NCBI GenBank assembly: GCA_025331445.1
Contig: JAIWNE010000013.1
Location: forward strand, 1 to 64,000
Reading direction: 5' to 3'
DNA from: Blakeslea trispora
Taxonomy: Eukaryota > Mucoromycota > Mucoromycetes > Mucorales > Choanephoraceae
Length of the DNA stretch: 64,000 nt
Position numbers and translations under genes: made by a program. Below, piece by piece: positions 45,151 through 56,195 of this stretch. Positions within the stretch are counted from its first letter, which is position 1, and each line of letters starts with the position of its first letter. A model generated the notes under the pieces. The model was not told the DNA's origin. It did no database searches and worked only from the letters and a program-made list of their open reading frames with translations.

Positions 45151-45429
45151 AAAAGACATACACATTGTATTCTAGACAGAAGCTGAATATCCTAATTCAC
45201 TTCTAAATTCTTACACATCTTACATCTAATTATTACATACTCATATATACACATAATTTACAATAGCATTTAGTTTAATCATTATTACCACCGCTAATAA
45301 AATTGATCGCACGTTTTCCCATTTCAGTTATGCCGAATGGTGACACCTTTGTGCCAGCATGTGTTTATTGTGGTAAGTGATCTTCATTGCATTGGTTAAG
45401 AAATGCTTGGCCTTTTTTCAACGTGAAGG

Positions 45430-48400
45430 TTAGTGCGGATGTAGTTTAGGAAACGATACAATACAGTCATCGTAGTCATCCAGATGAATAAGAGATGGAA
45501 GTCTGCGTTTTTCGTAATTGATGTATTTTGTTTTGAAATGTATGAACCAATCGATATGCTCATCATCTTTTGTAACGGCTGGAACAGCTGAATATACTTC
45601 TCCATACCAATATAGGTGCTGATATAGTTCGTAACTATCAACATAAGCTGGTACATCTTCCACGTAAAAATAAACATCAACAATATCGTTATCGTTGTAA
45701 CTTTCTTTTGTTTTTCCTTCTTCTGTTAACACCTCGAATTCACTATCTTCTTCCTCTTCCTCTTCTTCCTCTTCATCTTCGTCTTCTTCTTCGTCTTCCT
45801 CTTCTTCGTCTTCCTCTTCTTCATCTTCTTCTTCCTCTTCTTCTTCCTCTTCTTCTTCCTCTTCTTCTTCCTCTTCTTCTCCTTTATCAGTTTCCTCCTC
45901 TTCAAATTCGTTTACATATTCATCAAACTGATTGCTTATTCGGTCACTGTTATATTCTTCTTGCTCCTTTTCTTTGCTGAGTTCGGATTGCTTTATAAGA
46001 CCAAAAAATTTTCTCTCGTTAAACGTTAGCTTTGGTGCTGATCTCGTAATTCTATCCTTAAACCCTGTCTGTTGACCTGTTTCCATCATATACATGTAGC
46101 TATCAAGGCGCTCAGTTATAGACATTTTAGCCCATATAGTTTTTAGCTTGCGGCGGCCTTTTTTCCCTATATCTGGTATTATCGCATCGGTGAGTGCATA
46201 TTCCAGATGTTTCAGTTGAGCAATTAAATAATAAAAGTCGTGGATTCCAAACTGGTTCATAAAAGATTTGCTATTGAAAGACTCATTGATTAAAGCATCC
46301 ATATCCATACATGTCTTCTTTGTTAGATCTCGGACAGTCAGCGATTCTGGTTGGTGCTCCATGATTTTCTCGACCAGCTTAATAATAGACTGAGGCGATG
46401 ATTTGAGTTGTTTCTTCTCCTGATGATGTTCTTCCTTCGCTGGCTCACTTGGTTGAGGAAGCTCTACCTTCACCTTTCTCTTCTGCTGCTGTGTACCTTT
46501 CTCTGCATGATCAGTTAGTGGTTTCAGTATTTCAATGACTTCATCCAAATTCTTTTCATCTAGCTCCCCGATAAGGCTGTCTTTGGCTTGAATCTTGGTG
46601 ATATCTAGACTTGCTGAAGTTGTTGTGCTAAATTGCGGATTCCAAATGTGTGTATTCTCTTGTTTCTCAGAATGCTTAATATCAGAGGCGGGTAACTTTA
46701 CATGTTGCTTCCAATTGTATGTGGTTGTCTGCTGCTTTTGTAATTGCAACCGGTATTCCATACATTCAGTATCAATCGTTCGGGCAATATTATATTGTTT
46801 GTCACACACAATGTGAAATGGCGTGTTGTCTTTCAGTAATTGTGCGGCTCGCTCAAATTCCCGAAAGATAATATCAGCGCCATTCATCGTACAAGAACGT
46901 CTATAGATGATAGTGTAAGCCATAAGTATAATGAGAAAGAGAAAAGTGGAATAAGATGATTGTACGTACGCTACATTTTTGTTGAGAATAAAAGGATCTT
47001 GAACAACAATTGGGTTCGGGCTCCAGTAACTAGCATCGTAGTTGCCATACAGCTTACCGTTTTGTGTAATTATGGAAACTACATAATTGTTTGGATCAGA
47101 GTAATACTCAAAGAACTTTGTCAATATTTGAGAGACAGACTTCTTGTTTCTTCCTTCCCAATAAGTAATGGTATCATTTTTGTTCACTGAAGGGCTCATC
47201 TTATATGCACTGGTAGCTGTGTTATAGATATTCAAACAATCGTGGTATCTTGCATCCCATTGTACAATCTGATGATCTTGTAACTGACTTACAATTTTGC
47301 CTGTTACAGAATTACATTTTCGTGATTGACAGTGGACATTTGGTTTTTGAAGGCTTGGAATAAGGGGCCGTTTAAGACCGACCATCAAGAAATGCAGTGC
47401 CATAATGACATAGGCATAGCTACTGAGAGTGCCTCCTCGAGCTATAGAGAGAGAGAAAGTAAGTATGCTAGCACAATGATCTTTTTTTTTTATTTTGAGA
47501 AAAAAAAAAGAAATCCACTTACGATTATTGATATTCTTTGCCTTGACAAAGTGCTTGATAGCAGCTAGCAGAGGTCGGATACGAACATCCAGATTAGCAT
47601 AAGTACCAATCAAACGTGTGTTTTCGATTCCCAGGATGTTATTGGTATTAATGTCACAGTTAAATCCTGTTTGAGGATCAACAAATTTACATATAGGCAC
47701 ACTAGCATGACCAATAGACTCAACAGACCTCATGCCGATGTCTCTTAATCGAGCAGCTAGATAATACATGTTGTACACAGATTTTGGTTGTCGTGATAAG
47801 CGCTTCCTGAAAGTCTTCAAATCCTGCTCGAACCTTGCTTCAGGCACTACAATGCACAGGTCAATATCGGCATTTTTGAGCCCCAAGAGATTGGCTGTAG
47901 AGCTACAATGCAATGTTGGAACAGACAGAAAGAAACCTGTATCAAACAACTTACCCAAATATGGCGATACGGTAATCCATGCCGGGCCAAATATTATCAA
48001 GCATGCTCTGAAGTCTTTTCAACAATGATCGTGTATCCTTAAAGAATTTTTCTGTAGGCTGCATGGTATGACAAAGCTCAAATATTTCGTTACTAATAGG
48101 ATCAAACTGTTTTGAAGCATTTTCAGTCGTGTTGTTTACACTTTCAGGACGACGTTGCATCCTGGCTTTCTGTTTCAGCTCTGCTCTCTCTTGTTCGAAT
48201 CGGTGTTTGTCGTCTTTCAAATAAAAGACAAACAAAAGAGTTGAATCTGACTGGTATTTTGTTAATGCAGAGAAGTAATGATGGTCGTGTCGCTTGTCGT
48301 TCATATAACTAGCTGTTGACATTATCTCATAATTCCATGAAGTCCATGCTCTTAGCATGCCAGACCGCACCATTTCACGTCCAGCACCTTTTAAAAAACG

Positions 48401-48580
48401 TTCGAGTGAATTGTAAAGATAGAATATGTTACTTAAGGTGGAACGGTAGGTTTCAGAGAGATGAGCTTTGAGGTCAGGTATGGACACAACACGAGCAGTT
48501 CTCTTGTCACTTGCGATAGAGTTCTGATAAGCGTATATACCGCAAGCTTCAAGGAAAGCGATCTGTGCTTCTTCACTCAT
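45430..48580 (-). CDS. Cid1-like terminal nucleotidyltransferase with acidic tract and RRM-like C-terminus
   Basis: Exons in coding order are 48580..47955, 47902..47523, 47441..46970 and 46900..45430, in phase, giving 982 residues. After an unfamiliar N-terminal 205 residues comes the polymerase-beta-type core FGSTANLLGLKNADIDLCIV (GS and D-x-D motif, split by intron 1). The third acidic residue lies in FNCDINTNN. The PAP/25A-associated part follows with PRGGTLSSYAYVIMALHFL and a nucleotide-recognition-like region. Residues about 855-905 are a nearly pure Glu tract. The end (DVYFYVEDVPAYVDSYELYQ, then IDWFIHFKTKYINYEKRRLP) resembles a diverged RRM. Cid1/TUT enzymes add U or A to RNA 3' ends; in fungi they can feed RNA decay or RNAi. 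Which nucleotide is added cannot be told. Confidence 0.8.
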
Positions 48581-49513
48581 AGTTGTAGTTTAACGAAAGC
48601 TATAAAAGGAAAGAACGAGAAAAAAAAAAGAGAAGGAGAAAGAAGAGAGTGAGAGAAAAATAATGAAAGCTGACTTGTAAACAACTTTTTAGAGAAAGCG
48701 GTGTTTGGCATCATTCCTATGTTGCTCAAGATAGACCTGCTAAATTAAACCAATCTATAGCTTCACCTTTTTGTGTGATTATCAAAAGTACCATCTAAAT
48801 AACAATGGGAATACTGTATAACTCAAGGGGTTTTCTCAACAATATTAGGTACTACTACCAACTGACAACATTAGGTACTAGTTAAATTCTTTTTTTTTTG
48901 TCTTATTTCATCCAGATTGTTAAAGGTAATACCCATAGACTGTGGCTTACTGTTTAATACAATCTTTGAGTTTCTACCTAAGCCTTATCATTGGTGTAAC
49001 ACGAACATAGGGTCTTGAATGAGCAATAGCTTAAGATTGACCATTTGCGTCACCTTTAATCAAAGACTTCTTAAGCATGAACAGCTTCAATACTCTATAA
49101 CTCTCGAGAAAAGCCTTTTTGAGCGGGCAGTATAAGATCTCCTTCTTTTTGTGCGTGTGTATGTGCTGCGAATAAAGAAGTAAATAATCATGTGATAATC
49201 AACCATGTAGTGGCCCTGCTTCAAAACTCAATGTCAAACAGAAGCAACAGTTCAACTTTGCACATACATGATATAAGTGGTGTGTAAATATGAATAAGAG
49301 AACAGAGCAACTACGCATTAACACTTCTACAGTTAGCTATATGGCTAGAGCTATTATCATTCATAATTGTTTGACGACATAAAGCTAGATCAAATAAAGT
49401 TCATATCTGTCAAAACTAAATAGTGAAGAAGAGGATAAACGTGTAGAAAGCTGTCTCTGTTACGACCTTCAAAGTCAGTGGTGTAAGTGCTTATGTGTCT
49501 CAATTCAGCCATA

Positions 49514-49618
49514 GTATGATTGTCGCTTTATTCGAGAGTGTTTATGTTCTTGAGAAATGTACTTTTATATGATATACTCTTATATCCAACAACTCTTACA
49601 TGTAGCGACTGTTGTATT
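49514..49618. mobile_element. MITE-like element with GTCGCT inverted ends, copy B
   Basis: The left end reads TATGATTGTCGCTTTATTCG then AGAGTGTT. The reverse complement of the right end reads AATACAACAGTCGCTACATG then TAAGAGTTGTT. The middle (TTTTATATGATATACTC) is itself nearly palindromic. About 105 bp, noncoding, related to copy A at 32926-33091. Confidence 0.55.
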
Positions 49619-50886
49619 TATGACTGTGAGAAGCAAAGACTCGAACATCGAACATTAATCAGATAAGTCGATTTCTTTTTATCAGATGTTATATAGTCTT
49701 GTAATTTTATCATTCATGCCGAGATGCATAAAACTGTACAGGGATAACAAAAAGAGCAAGAAGAAGCACGATGCGCCTTTAAGCAATCTCAATGCAAAAT
49801 ACATCATGCGCTAAATGTACAAAGAGAGAAACATACCATAATACTTGTGATTAGTAAAGGAAAAAGAACATAACTGCGTACAAGACTCAAGGCTATAGGT
49901 CAGCACAGAAAAGACACATCTCTGCAGTAAATACATCCAACATTTATTAGCGTCTCTTTACAGATGATACCTTGCTTTGATTCGAAGTAAAAGTACCAAA
50001 CAAAACCTTAGAAGGTTATCTTTTGTCACACCTTTTCATACTTTATTTGGAACATCAAATGACACAAAAATAACAAAATAGACCAAAGATCAAACAATAA
50101 ATCAAAATTATGGAAAAGATTGATTCAGGAATAGCAGTGTGCTATAAAATATGTCTTCTCGACTTGGATGTATTTCTCTACTTTTATGGTGCATTTGACC
50201 GTGTTATTTTATGCACTGTACTATATATAGATGGTGCAAACAATAACAGCTTGAATTACTAATTTTCCTCAAGTATGCATCAAGCAAACAAAAGCTTTCT
50301 TTTTGTCTGAAACACGGGCTAACCTGTATGCTTTAGCTGTGAAAAGGATAAGAGCGTATATGCTCAGGGAGGGAAGAATTTTAAAATCTCCTGTTTGAAT
50401 TTGTAAAGTCACCGATTGGCATCATATAAAAGCGATATGACTAAACATGCATATATCGCATAATGTCTTAGCCGCCCTCCGCTCGTATAAACGTTTTGAC
50501 CCCACAGATCTCCGCAAACGAAAAGAAGATAGCTGAACGGTAATAACAACTATAGACAGCAGATATCAACCACATATCACTTTCTTTTATCTGAAAAGGA
50601 AGAAAAAAGCAAAAGTCTGTCTTTTCAAGTTTCATTAGGTAATTTCTCATTAATTTCTTGTTCTCTTTTTTTTTGGTTTATTATGCTGATTTATCGCTTA
50701 TACATTTTTTCGGTCCAATCAAATAACAGTATGATCGTGTCACAATCGGAAGGCAGCTGGGGGTTCAAGCAAGAATGATTTACAAAATAATACTTTCTGT
50801 AACCAATTGATCCGACTCAAATTGACCAAAAAAAGGAACATTATCGGGTACGGATAACCGTTTAGACAGGTGAGTCTGCAAATCAG

Positions 50887-50894
50887 TATATAAA
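50887..50894 (+). promoter_or_regulatory. TATA box of the small gene at 50962
   Basis: TATATAAA lies 68-75 bases before the ATG, followed by a CT-rich stretch and an A-rich leader, the same layout as the Kre9-like gene. Confidence 0.55.
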
Positions 50895-50961
50895 GACCTC
50901 TAGATATTCGAGTTAGTTCTCTTCTTTACTTTACTCTTAATCTACTCCTCTTAAATACAAA

Positions 50962-51231
50962 ATGAACTTCATGAAGCATTTCCTTCGCTATCACAAAGAC
51001 AACTCGACTACCAACACACCTGCTCACTCAAACAATGCTACACCTATCACTTCTCCTACTGGTTCCATAATCAACGTTGATGCTGCTGTTCAACCTGTTG
51101 CTAGCGACCGCTATTACAATGACCCTATGCGCACTGGTACAAAGCCTGATTTTGTTGGCAGTTTTTTTGATCCTATGGGTGGCAATGGTAGTTATACTGT
51201 CAGTCGAGATGTCACCAACACTGGCGCTTAA
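50962..51231 (+). CDS. Small uncharacterised 89-aa protein
   Basis: A single exon with a strong TATA box and an ATAC-AAA leader directly before the ATG. The product is hydrophilic and Asn/Thr/Pro-rich (TTNTPAHSNNATPITSPTGS) with a C-terminal part containing GTKPDFVGSFFDPMGG. It has no signal peptide or membrane segment and no cysteine. Promoter layout and C/T-rich third bases suggest a well-expressed gene, but I know no family for it. Confidence 0.55.
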   Translation: MNFMKHFLRYHKDNSTTNTPAHSNNATPITSPTGSIINVDAAVQPVASDRYYNDPMRTGTKPDFVGSFFDPMGGNGSYTVSRDVTNTGA

Positions 51232-52147
51232 GCAAATAGAATATGAGAGAAGACTACAAGGCCATATTCAACTAGACCTGTACATAGCATTGAAACACAT
51301 TACTCTACTTATTATTGCATTATCTTAATTCTTTTCATACAATACAATCATTCATTAGCAATATACTTGAAATAAACTTAACTTTCATACAAACAACATT
51401 TATCCGATTCTTGATTTTTGTCAGATCTCTCTGAAAATTAGAATAAAAAAAAAAGCCCCCTAAATTAGCTTAATAATACACCTAACTGCTTAGTGCATTA
51501 TGCTGTATTAGTGTGATTAAGCTCATTGCTTATGATTCAAAAACAAGATAATGATATCCCATACAACCTACACGGAGCTTTCAGAACTGTGACAAGTTCC
51601 CGCCCCCCTTTTTTTCTTTTCGTAATGGAAAGGAGAAAGACACCTTTTCATTGTACAAACACGAAATCTTTATCCAATCATTTGGAGCACTGATGAATTG
51701 GTTTGGGGGGAATACGTCATATAACTGTATGGCTTGATAAACTGATGCATTCTTGTGTATAGTTTAGCAGTGCACCTATTATGACTTTGAATATCAGGCC
51801 TGAGGCCAGTTTATTTCCAAACATCTGGACCAGGACTGCGTATGATCTTGCTAAAGGTATTATGATGCTATTCAGCAAGACAATAGCAAAAAAGGAAAAA
51901 AAGGAGCTGTATTACTGTAAGCAAAGAAAAAGCTGATCAAACACCTGTTTCATTCCTTGCTTAGGCTAATCAGAAAAAAAAATCAATGGCTACTTTCATC
52001 GTATTATGCCTATGGCGAAATGTCATCTTGGAATTGATACATCAAATCGTTTAGTTCAGTTGTCTTTTAGCACCAGGAAACAAAAGTGCTACATGTCATT
52101 AAAGAAGAAGAAAGGGGGGGATTGATTTTATTCTATTTACAAATCTT
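51232..52147. other. Spacer between the small gene and RTF2
   Basis: Convergent 3' sequence and AT-rich spacer; a C-rich then T-rich run sits near 51601-51615 and a G7 run near 52115. No gene is visible. Confidence 0.5.
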
Positions 52148-53101
52148 CTAATATCGAGTAAAAGTGCCTTTAGTAAGATAATTGCCATTGGGTTCCTTTT
52201 TTTCACTTGAACTAAAGATGCTCTTGACAGCATTTGACATGTGTGTGTTTTTGTTCTTCTCAGCTAAATCTTGAGCTACCTTATCCATCACAGCAGCAGC
52301 AGCGGCAGAAGAGCGAACAGAGGACACTGTCTTTTTGATGGATTTTTCTGGTGAATCTTCTCTCTTTCTCTTCTTTTTGCTCTTTGACTTCTTTTCTAAT
52401 TTAGCCTTTGCTTTCTTTTCTTCTAGTTTTTTCCGCATCACTTCTTGCTCCTCCTTTGTTGGGTTGATGACCACTATATTGTCTGTTTCAAATGGCTTTC
52501 CACACTATTGATACAGCATGGTTAGAAACTGAAAAGAAATGTTATGGCTATCAATGCTTACTGTGAGGCATTCATTACTAGGAACTTCTTTTAATGCTTG
52601 TTCAGCAAAGGTACAACCGCATGTATTTAGATAAACAAAACGATGCTTTCCATTCATTTCCTTCATAGACAAAGGGCAAATGAACTTGCTTTTGATATCT
52701 TTTTCGAGATTTCCCATAGTGGCTGAATCTGTGTTGGATGCCTTTAAGTTGTAAGAAGGATTGGGTGTCAAGTTGAGCTTTACTGTGTCCTTGACAGAAG
52801 TGATGTGAGAGCAGATCTTATCACCATCGCCGTAAGTGTTGGGATTAAGCAAATACTCTAGAATGGCATCTTGGTTATACAGCTTTCCTAAACCACAAGA
52901 AACGACAGGCTGATCTAAAAGAAGCTGCGGGTTTTGCAAGATTAGATTTGCTTAATACTGAAAACATTTTTTTTTTACCTTTGATAAAGCACAATAAAGC
53001 CAAGCAGCAGCTCTTTCAATATCAGGGTTCAATAGAATATCTCTCGCCTTTTCTTTGACGAGCTCAATACGTCTTGGGATGGAGCCTCCGTCGTTTCCCA
53101 T
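52148..53101 (-). CDS. RTF2: Replication termination factor 2 (Rtf2)-like protein
   Basis: Exons in coding order are 53101..52979, 52924..52562 and 52504..52148, all phase 0, giving 280 residues. The N-terminus MGNDGGSIPRRIELVKEKAR is the family hallmark. The central C2HC2 RING-like part follows: LDQPVVSCGLGKLYNQDAIL, then FICPLSMKEMNGKHRFVYLN, CGCTFAEQALKE and, across intron 2, CLTCGKPF. A basic, Lys-rich tail (KLEEKKAKAKLEKKSKSKKK) ends in a short conserved-looking segment. Rtf2 acts at stalled replication forks in fission yeast and with the proteasome in animals; in plants a relative affects splicing. The spacer 53102-53555 upstream carries the promoter and ordinary AT-rich sequence. Confidence 0.9.
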
Positions 53102-53665
53102 TGTTAATCTGCAAGAAATTAAAGCAACAAAAAAAATAAGAAGTTATTTGCCCTTATTTTTATCTGCTTTGATTCATCCAATCATTTTTTGAATAAAGAT
53201 TTTGTTGGCTGTGAGATACTCACAAGCAAGGTGTAAATGATTCTTCTCAATATTGGCTGTGAATATCTTTCTCTCCATTTAGGCCAATTTATAGACCTTG
53301 CACTGCAAATATTGTACGAGATAAAGCCTAATAATGCATCTTAACATGTATGGGCTGAAAAAGAATTGGAGAATAGAGAGAGCTCATGAGGAAAAGGCTT
53401 TTTCGCTTAGTTGTTACTTTGACCAGAGTGACAAGGTAGACTCAAAGAAAGCGAAAAAGAAGGAGAAAGGCAGAGATTCAAGTAAAAGTAAAGACAGTTG
53501 TAAAAACGTGTAATGTCTGTAAGTATTATTGTGGAACAAGATAGAAAATAGACTTTTTATTTAGGTGAAGAGAAAAAGTGTTAAACACAATAAAAAACTC
53601 TTCTTAAAGCAATCTGAGAAGGTATATGGTGGTTCAGATGCGGTAAATACTGTCAAGATAGGGTT

Positions 53666-53763
53666 GGATAGGCACATTTGGATAGGCACATTTGGATAGG
53701 CACATTTGGATAGGCACATTTGGATAGGCACATTTGGATAGGCACATTTGGATAGGCACATTT
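53666..53763 (+). repeat. 14-bp minisatellite, 7 copies
   Basis: GGATAGGCACATTT repeated seven times without error, followed by degenerate GAAGCAGAAATA-type repeats to about 53815. Confidence 0.95.
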
Positions 53764-54040
53764 GGAAGCAGAGATGGAAGCAGAAATAGAGACAGAAATA
53801 GAGACAGAAACAGAGACCCAGCAAGACATCAGTAAAGGCATCAGCAAAGGCAGGTCTTGAGTTGTTTAATAATAGAGTCACCTCCAACAACAAAGCAAGA
53901 CAAGAAAAAGTAAGAACGCAGAGGGTAAGCCTTCCTTGACTTACTTTTTTGAATAAGCCAAAGAAGACTCAGTTCTGTTCGCACTATCCCAAATCCTTAG
54001 CAAACCCCATACCAGTCAACTAACGAGGAATAGTACAAGT

Positions 54041-54343
54041 ATGTCTGTACCCGCTTCCTCTGCCCAGATCCCTACAGGACACGCTCATAGTGTTAACAGA
54101 TCAGGCGGCGTAATTGCCCTCAGTCATTCCGACTTCAGTCCCAATACTAGAAAACGAGAGGTCGTTCGCGAAAATGGACTAGATTCCGGTCGTAAGCCAC
54201 TTTATATAGGATCAGGAAAGGCAGCATCAGTCTTTGTCCTTACTCCCATCAAGCTTGAAGTAGAGGCAGAAGCACCAAGAGAAGAAGAGAGAGCAGAGAG
54301 AGGCAGAGAGAGAGCAGAGAGAACGAGTAAAAAGGATTTGTAG
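54041..54343 (+). CDS. 100-aa ORF inside the putative element
   Basis: The product begins MSVPASSAQIPTGHAHSVNR, has a SGKAASVFVLTPIKLEVEAE stretch and ends in a Glu/Arg-rich, probably helical tail. Composition is protein-like and the codon use differs from the AT-rich surroundings. I do not recognise it; an ORF1/Gag-like fragment of a retroelement is one possibility. Confidence 0.35.
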   Translation: MSVPASSAQIPTGHAHSVNRSGGVIALSHSDFSPNTRKREVVRENGLDSGRKPLYIGSGKAASVFVLTPIKLEVEAEAPREEERAERGRERAERTSKKDL

Positions 54344-54356
54344 AGAGTTTGAAAGC

Positions 54357-54420
54357 ATTTGTAGTTTTGTAGTTTTGTAGTTTTGTAGTTTTGTAGTTTT
54401 GTAGTTTTGTAGTTTTGTAG
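54357..54420 (+). repeat. 8-bp minisatellite TTTTGTAG, 8 copies
   Basis: Seven perfect TTTTGTAG units follow a nearly complete first one (ATTTGTAG), directly after the ORF at 54041-54343. Confidence 0.95.
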
Positions 54421-54490
54421 ATGGAAAGGCACGCGTATTTTCTTCTTTTTTGTAGATAACGTTTTTTGCTCTTGGTGCAATAATAGACTT

Positions 54491-56195
54491 GCGTAGATTG
54501 CAGATTTTTAGGCTATAAACGACAAAGCAAGTTAGATAAGAGCATTGTTAAAGAAGAGTATTTTGTTACTTGCCTTTGAGGTTGTCTGGGTGACAAAGTT
54601 TCAAGATGTAGTTGAGATGACTTTGATAAAGAGAGAGAAAAAAAAAGAGGGAGAAAATGATCATTACGTTCTGTTTACTTCAAATACACGCTAAAAAAAA
54701 CCAGTCATCCAATCAGAGCCTGGCATCTCTCTATTCACTTATCTATCAGTAAACAAAAAAAAACATGTGATAACCAATAGGATCAGTAAATTAGAGGGCG
54801 TTGAGAAGTAAACAAACTAAGAGATGCCATGCTATTTCATGCCGACATTCACTCTCCTGTATTTTTGATTGTGACAGCCAAACTCCTCTTTAATTTGCAG
54901 TGATACTTGTCCAACAAGTCAGATAAGCTTAAAAGATGGCATTCGAGAAAAGAAGAAGAGTGAAGAATGAACAAGTATTGCTGTCATCTAAACAAAATAA
55001 TAACAAGCAGTTTCATTTGTACTCATCTGGGTTGAAAAGGCTATATATATATATATATATATATATAATTCCACAGAGGCTATCAAGCATAGCTTCCTAG
55101 CACTGGAAACTGAGATGAAGCCACCCATTCCTTTAATGGTAGGCAGTAGAGACCATTAAATGCAAAGTACCAGTAATCGGTACTATGTAAGTTATATTCT
55201 GTAACTTCATTAGCTTGGGCTTGCGTGTATGTTTTCTTTTGCTCTTTTTCTGAGGAATATGTGAAATCAAAATAAAAAAAAGAAAAAGGAAACCAATGAT
55301 TGAGACAATCAAATTCTGTTCTTTGTGTGAGAATTGAGTCTTAAGATAGTCTTTGACTCCAATGCCATGTATAACTTGCTTAGAGAATGCTTGACAGCCA
55401 AATGAAGACAATGAGACAGAATCCTGATATTTTTGGAGCCAAAAAATATACACTTTAAAATCAGAAACACAAGCATATTGAAAATTTCACATTAATAACA
55501 ATAATAACCAGAAATAAACACCACATAACAGCCTCTCTAATAGGGATATACAGCATTTTTATGAACCGTTGCTTATAGTGCAGAATGTCAATATAAAGGG
55601 AACACTAGTATACAACAATAGTATCTCAACCCTGTAAATCAAACACAGCTAATCCTCACAATCAGACAAGTAAATCCTTGGTGCTTCCGATTCCAAAAGT
55701 ACAGCATATGTCTTTCTCTCAAGAGAAAAAACCATCTTGACAGCTATCTCAGAGCCCAAACATAAAAAAAAAGAACAAGAAAACAAAGTTACACAGTGCT
55801 TGGATCCAGATCTTCATTGGAGACAACAATTCATCTCTCTTTCTTTTTTCTCAGAGTAAATCAAACGAGATGTAACCCTTTCATTCAAATGTTATTATCC
55901 AGCACTTATTTTTCTTTCTTTCTTACAACTGGCTCAAAGGGGTATCAGCATTTATTTGATGCTTTAGATTTGGCGGATAAGCCACGAGACAAGTCTTTGA
56001 AATTGAACGTATCTCACTGTTATCTTCTCATAAACACTTGGTTGTTGTAGTGACAGGTATTACTGACTGACTGACTGACTGAATGAATTTACTTAGTTTA
56101 AGTTGTTCATTCTAATCATGCTTTTATTCATTTCTGAACATAACGAGGTCTCGGCTAGAAGTACCTGTTTTTTTTTTTCTTTTCTTTTCCTTTCT
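54491..56195. other. Spacer between the putative element and the right arm
   Basis: AT-rich sequence including a (TA)13 run at 55042-55067, ORFs of low quality and a (CTGA)n stretch near 56062-56080. The inner end of the right arm begins after a T-rich run at about 56168-56195. Confidence 0.5.
55133..55453 (-). CDS. Possible small membrane protein or exon
   Basis: The frame contains a strongly hydrophobic segment (NLIVSIIGFLFLFFILIS) followed by a basic stretch (KKSKRKHTRKPKLMK), the pattern of a type I membrane anchor with a cytosolic basic tail. No signal peptide, promoter or upstream exon is evident. It may be the last exon of a decayed gene. Confidence 0.2.
   Translation of the reverse strand: MYIFWLQKYQDSVSLSSFGCQAFSKQVIHGIGVKDYLKTQFSHKEQNLIVSIIGFLFLFFILISHIPQKKSKRKHTRKPKLMKLQNITYIVPITGTLHLMVSTAYH

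Larger units (their letters stand above)
48581..50961. other. Intergenic region with a MITE, no gene recognised
   Basis: It runs from the TUTase promoter, with a GA-rich stretch at 48620-48660, to the promoter of the small gene at 50962. It contains one MITE-like element (49514-49618). ORFs are short and unconvincing. Confidence 0.5.
53556..54481 (+). mobile_element. Putative 0.93-kb non-autonomous element flanked by a 9-bp direct repeat
   Basis: AATAGACTT at 53547-53555 is repeated exactly at 54482-54490. The left boundary so defined coincides exactly with the start of the 49-bp head shared with 23412-23460. Inside are a 14-bp minisatellite, a GAAGCAGAAATA-like purine repeat, a 100-codon ORF and an 8-bp minisatellite. 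No terminal inverted repeats, poly(A) tail or transposase are present, so the class is unknown. The 9-bp duplication could be chance, but its agreement with the independent head boundary argues against that. Confidence 0.5.

Noticed and set aside
45708..45980. 90-codon Leu/Pro-rich ORF on the plus strand
   Set aside because: It is the antisense reading of the Glu-repeat tract in the TUTase gene.
53666..53763. 14-bp direct repeats as a CRISPR array
   Set aside because: The units are head to tail with no spacers, in a eukaryote; this is a minisatellite.
54357..54420. TTTTGTAG array as telomere-like or centromeric repeat
   Set aside because: Only eight units, internal position, and not of TTAGGG type; it lies inside a putative element next to an ORF.
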